Both the position numbers and the translations under genes were made by a program. Positions 54,601 through 60,600 of a stretch of DNA of 64,000 nt are shown here, in pieces (position 1 is the first letter of the stretch; each line of letters starts with the position of its first letter). The stretch is from positions 4,015,501 through 4,079,500 of the forward strand of contig JAQISU010000096.1 of NCBI GenBank assembly GCA_029339505.1, read 5' to 3'. The notes below the pieces were generated by a model. That model was not told the DNA's origin and did no database searches. It was given only the letters and a program-made list of their open reading frames with translations. The stretch comes from Unio delphinus. Lineage: Eukaryota; Mollusca; Bivalvia; Unionida; Unionidae.

Positions 54601-57600
54601 AGACCCTGTAATGATTTAAGCACTCAACAATTCCAATGCACAAGGCAATACAGGTGTGAAAACCCATCACGTAAACCAAATACTTCTCCAGATCTTCCAA
54701 CTGTTTCACTGATCCAGCACTTTTTACATTAAAAGTGTTAATCTACTAAAACATTTGTCCATCACACCATATGCTATGATATGTAGCATTGTGTCAGCAA
54801 TACAAGACCATAAAAGAACAGGCTCAAATTTGTACCAAAGGATTCTATCATAAACATGACAAAATTACTTATATTTCAAGTTATGGTGGCCATAATATAT
54901 AATTTGTATACATGTGAAAAATCTTGATACCAGGATGCTATGTGTCAGCTTTGCTCAAATTCTGTTTAATGCTTTTGGAGAAATTGTTTAAAGGTTTATC
55001 AGTCATTCCTTAACAGTGGCCATATCTCGTGGCTGATTGGCAACATATGTACAAACTTGAAAGTCCTTAATGGCATGATGCATTTTATCAAATACTGTAT
55101 GATTAAATTTTCTAGCATACATTTTGAGAAATCACATAAAAAGTCATATATATTTTTATCAATGGTTGTCATCACAATCTGATGGCCAATTAGCATCATT
55201 TGAATAAAACTGAAATGCCTTTAACCCAGAGAATTTCCTGAGAACCTTGGTTTCAATGGTTCAATGTCTTTTAAAGAAGTTTAAAACAGCAATTGTTACC
55301 AGATATATGATGGGCAACACTGCAAGCTTATTTGGACATGTGGCTAAGTATTCTAAAAAGACTGATATAAATTTCTAAAAATATCCCCATTATTATCAAC
55401 CAAACTACCATCCATAAATATCAGTGCAAATTTCATTGCTGAAGACACAGGAACATGGAAGACACTGACAGAGATGAGCAGAAATACTTTCAAGACAAAT
55501 GGTCCTTGCCCTAACAAGGCTTCAGGATTCAGATAATATCCAGACATTTATATTAGAACTACTTGTAAACATTTTGATAATAATTTTTTAAGCATCTCTG
55601 AATATTATGAGCCTGTTATGCAACACCACCATTTCTGCTTACCTATCCTGGTGTGGTTGTGAGCGTCCCTCCAGGCACTTTATCAGTATGGATGCCAGCT
55701 GTCCCTGCTTCTCAGGTTCAAGTCGAGCATACCCCATCTTGATGTAGATAATTGTGAAATTCTGTAAATATAAAGACAACCTGTCACATGCCCTATGCAC
55801 AACTATAAACCGGATCTGTGTTCATAAAAAATGTATGCTCCCAATGCAGAAACAAATATGTCACAAAACGTTAAAAAAATTGGATTAAAAATTTCGAAGA
55901 TATTTAAATAATTGCTGCCATGGCTTCAAAATGTATGCATACAAATACAAATACTAATTTTCATTGTCAACCTCAAGTTGTTTTCATAATATCATGCTAA
56001 CAAAGCTTTTGTAGAAAAAAATCAGACCCAAATATTCTCAAACTCTTCATAGAATAGTTAAACAAAATTACTCTAATGGCCAAGCAACCTAATCAGGCAT
56101 TTACACATCAAAACAAATATGCCTATCAAATTATATTTCACCATCTCCAATAGATTCTGGTTAATTGTAATAGCCGTAAAAAGTATGTTAAAATAGTGAC
56201 AGTTCCCAATATAAAAAAAAATGTACAATAAAATAAAGCAAGATCACAGCCCATTAACAAAATGTTGATGTAAAATGTGTGACTAGTTGAACAAGCATAT
56301 CAAAAGAATAAATTTTGTAGCATAATGATGCATCCAATGAGTAAAGAAAATCCTTCATGGGGCTGCAGCAATATCAGCAAATGAGTAACCAAATCCATAA
56401 CACAAATTTTATATGACAATTGAATCAATTGTCTCAGCTTCAAAATGATGCTTTTGGTATCACAAAAATTTAACAATATGTTAAGGAAACAAAAGCAAAT
56501 GAAAAAAACCTAGTATTTTATACAACTGCAACCTTAACCTTGACTCTAATGTCAGAGTTGTGTGCTGACGTTAGCTTAATTTCATGATTATTCATCCAAA
56601 ATACAAAGAAAATCCATCAAAGAGTTTAGGAAATATAACTAAATGTAAAACCTTAACTGTTTATATGTCTATTCCAGTGCAAGAAAAGTTTATGATATGA
56701 CCCTCTAAGGTGGGTTCTACAAACAAATAAAAAGATCAGAATATTAAGTTTGTACTAGCTACCAAAAAGTGTAAAACAATTATAAACCTAATCTTTTTCA
56801 GAAACAACTGAACTGAGTACATGAAATGGACATATGGCATATGTTACTATTTGCTATAAATTGATACTAAATTGTACAATCAATTATCTGTTGATCCATG
56901 AAATACATAAAAACAGAGACCCACAATAAATATGCTCAAATATTGAAAAAATTCTGAGCTCAGATTCAGATTCCCCAATAAAAAATATGTAGTAAATTTC
57001 ATCATGACATCTCTATAATAACAAATGTTACAATCATTTACACACCCTCCATTGGTGGCCTATGAATTTGCAAGTAAATAAATTAAGCTACCCTTCCTCA
57101 CTTCAATCAACCATAACATAATAAGTAATATAAATTTGTTTACTGAAAATTGTATAGGTACCCCTCATTTACACTGATGTACAAATGGAAAAAAATGTCA
57201 TAAAAAATCAAATATGGTCATCGTGGAAGATTTGGATTTTGATGATTTGGTGTGGAATGACCTCTTTCCATTTAGAAGGAGCAGTGATATGATTTGCAGG
57301 ATGGCTGTTGTGGTCACCATATTCAAGACCTGATCAGCACAATTTTATTTTAAGACCAACACAATTAAGTGCTTTGGTGAAAATCCCATGCTGATAAAAC
57401 TTTCTACTCAACAGGAGTAGCAATAAAAGCAATTTTAAGATGACTGCTTTGGTGGCCATGTTAAATGTAAGATCAGCACCTATTTTATTTAGGACCCACA
57501 AAATTTCATAAAAAGACTTTTAGTGAAAATCCCATCCTGATATTCCCCTCCATTCCGGTAGAGTAGCAATAACAAGATTTCCAGGGGCCCCGAGTGGCCG

Positions 57601-60600
57601 AGTGGTCTAAAGCGCTGTCCGTTACAGATCACTGCCATCTCACCTCTGTCTGCGTGGGTTCGAGTCTAAGATTCAGCTAATGTAGTTATGTGAGAAAGCT
57701 TGCCAGTAGCTTCTCGAGCACCATGTATTGCTACCGTACCAATCATTGCTATATAGAAATCTGTTCTGACAGCATTAACAAGAATAATGGAGACCATATT
57801 TTCAAGAATATCTCACCAAAGTTACCAGCCCATATTGTCACTGTTGTGAAAACTCAAAGAGTTGAACTTCTTTAGTTACACTATATGTATTCTGATGCTT
57901 ACATCAACTAAATCCAAACAAAATCTAGTCATTGCATATTTCAAACTCTGCTGACTGCCAATTTGGTTCTCGGAAGAGATCTTACCCAAGGAATGCCAGT
58001 CAGTTGAACTAGGGATGATATTTCTTTGATGAAACAAATCTGTCTAATTACATTCAGACTAATGTGATAGACACTCATTTCATCAAAGGGATTTATTGGT
58101 ATTTCAAAAAATTCCTCGCCTACCATTTCTCTTCAACCAAATGAAACTGCAGCAACAGTATACAGGTACAGAATGGGTAATTTCTACATTTCTTGAATAA
58201 AGAGCATTCATGAGTCATCAAAATCTGTAATCAAGCCTTAATTACTGAGTATTAATGCCAGCACAGATTCAAACATTTTGTACAAATCTGTCAATTTTAG
58301 CTGCATTTTCACAACTGCACATTCTACATGCAACCCTGCTCATGTATTGCTCCTATAAATAGCAGTATGTGAGGAACCACCTATCTATAAATTAAGCAGA
58401 CATAACAAATATCCAGCATTGGCAGTTGCAACCGTTCATTGTACTTGTACCATGTTCTCATTACTATGCTAAAAATATAAACTCTAGAATTTAACATTTT
58501 TCCCAAAGATTATTGAGAAGTAGTTCTGACAAATTAATTTTAGTATGATGTAACTCACAAAACAAAATAATGTTACCTTAATGCAAGTATACTCTGTACA
58601 TTTGAAAGTAGCCTGGGTAGTTACACTGATTTTGCAAGATCAGTCATTTTTTAAAACCAAGACTTTTAATGTAATTAGTTAATTTATAAAATACAAATTC
58701 AATGAAAATGCAGGCAGCAGTTTTGGAAGGGTAGTAGCAACCAATTTTCGAGAAGACTATCATAGTAATATAGAAAAGCAAATAATCTGCCTTGGAACAA
58801 TTGGACTTCAAGACAAATGTATATGAAGCCCTGTAATAAAGTGTTGATTGAAATTAAAACATAACATGACACTTAAAATGCAACTGAAATGTATGCAGAA
58901 ATTATGGGATTGTACAAAGGACTTGTTTTTACTCCTGAATCCATATGTTGCTTGGTTTTAAAGAAATCAGAATTTATACATGGCAAAAATATAGTGATGC
59001 TTTAATTAATTTTGCCAGTTGTTGATGTTAATTACAGGGTAACTTCGTCATTGCCCTATTATATTCAGATACAACTTTATTTACTGCCTTTTGTAGATTG
59101 TAAACTGGTATGAAGGCAGGGATGGTAAAAATGATAACACAAGGAAAATTATAATTATATTTTCCCAAACATTCTTAAGTGTTCAAATTTCTGCACAACA
59201 ATCCCTGCAGCGCTTTAGGAGAAGCAGCTATGAGAACATTTTTTCAAAGTAAGAGAACTCACTAAGTATTAATCATGAAAAAAAAACACTACCGTTATGA
59301 TGGAGGTACATAGTGGGTCTTGATACTGGGTAAGCAGGGCCTCCACTGGAAGCTGAACCTTTGGGCGACTCTTGAGTCTTTTGTTCACATGTACAAGAAG
59401 CTCCATGACCTGAAATTAAGGCACATTCAATTTGAATTAAAAACACTTGGTTTTTTTACTAATATAAAAAATGTTCAAGTAATTTTGGTGCCCATACTAT
59501 ATCTGATTATGGAGGAATATAGTGTTACCCATGTTCATCTGTGCCATTAAAATATATTTGCTTTATGAACCAAATTTTGATTCCACCCAATAACTTTTAA
59601 ATAAATTCATAAACTGAAGACAAAAAAAAATTAAGATCAAAGACACAGGTTCTGTTTAGTTTTCACTTTTTCCATCAAAATGTAAAATTTTATGATCACA
59701 TTCACGTGCATTACAAATTATGTTCTGGCTCAAACTTAATCCACAGATTTATACCCATTTTTAGATGGCACCAATGTTAAACCTGTGTCAAATATGATTT
59801 TCACTTTTTCCAGCAAAATTTGGTGGACTTATGGCTGATGCCTGACTTAGAACTCTCCCTTGGCATCTTGAATTAATGTTTCTTTATCTACCATATATAC
59901 ATGTACTTGCTTATAAGTAAGGTCTAAATCCAAAACCACACAGACCCAGATATACCATCACATAATGTCAGGGCAGATAAGCATCTATGTTGTTTATACA
60001 TGTACTACTGATTACTCCTAACAAACTGCATAAAACCATATCTGACAATGCAGTATGTAAGGCACACCTGAGTCTGTACACTTTACTGTTGGACTCAACT
60101 TTTAAGCAAATATATATGGCATACCACATTGAAGGGACATCTGTGTCATCTGGACATGTTATTAGTTCTCTGAAAATAGTTCCCTGACAAAACATATTTT
60201 TTTTTGTTATCAAGGAGACAGATCATTTAAACAAAATGTAATTATATTCATAGAAAGTAACTTTCACCAGTGTTTTCTTCTGTTATATCTGACATGTACA
60301 GTATTTTACAAATTCACTTGCCTGATGCCCATTACAAGTTCATCTTTGTCAAGTTTTGCAAGGTACCTGCCCATCAGCAAGTTCAAAACTGAGGGGGGAT
60401 TCTCAGTTTGTAATGTTTCATAGTTGTTTATTCTGTGATCATGCCACAGCACCTATTTTAGAATCTTTATTATTCTTCCAATATATACATGTACCTAAAC
60501 CAAGTTTCTTTCATCTTTTAATCCTTTATATTAAATCATATAGTCAATGTCTGTCACAAGTCATGTCACATTTTTTCACACAGATAATCTGAATATACTT

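Noticed and set aside
57584..57670. tRNA gene of Leu/Ser type
   Set aside because: A and B boxes are present, but the sequence continues into the SINE body and no acceptor stem pairs; the same head occurs in three other SINE copies.
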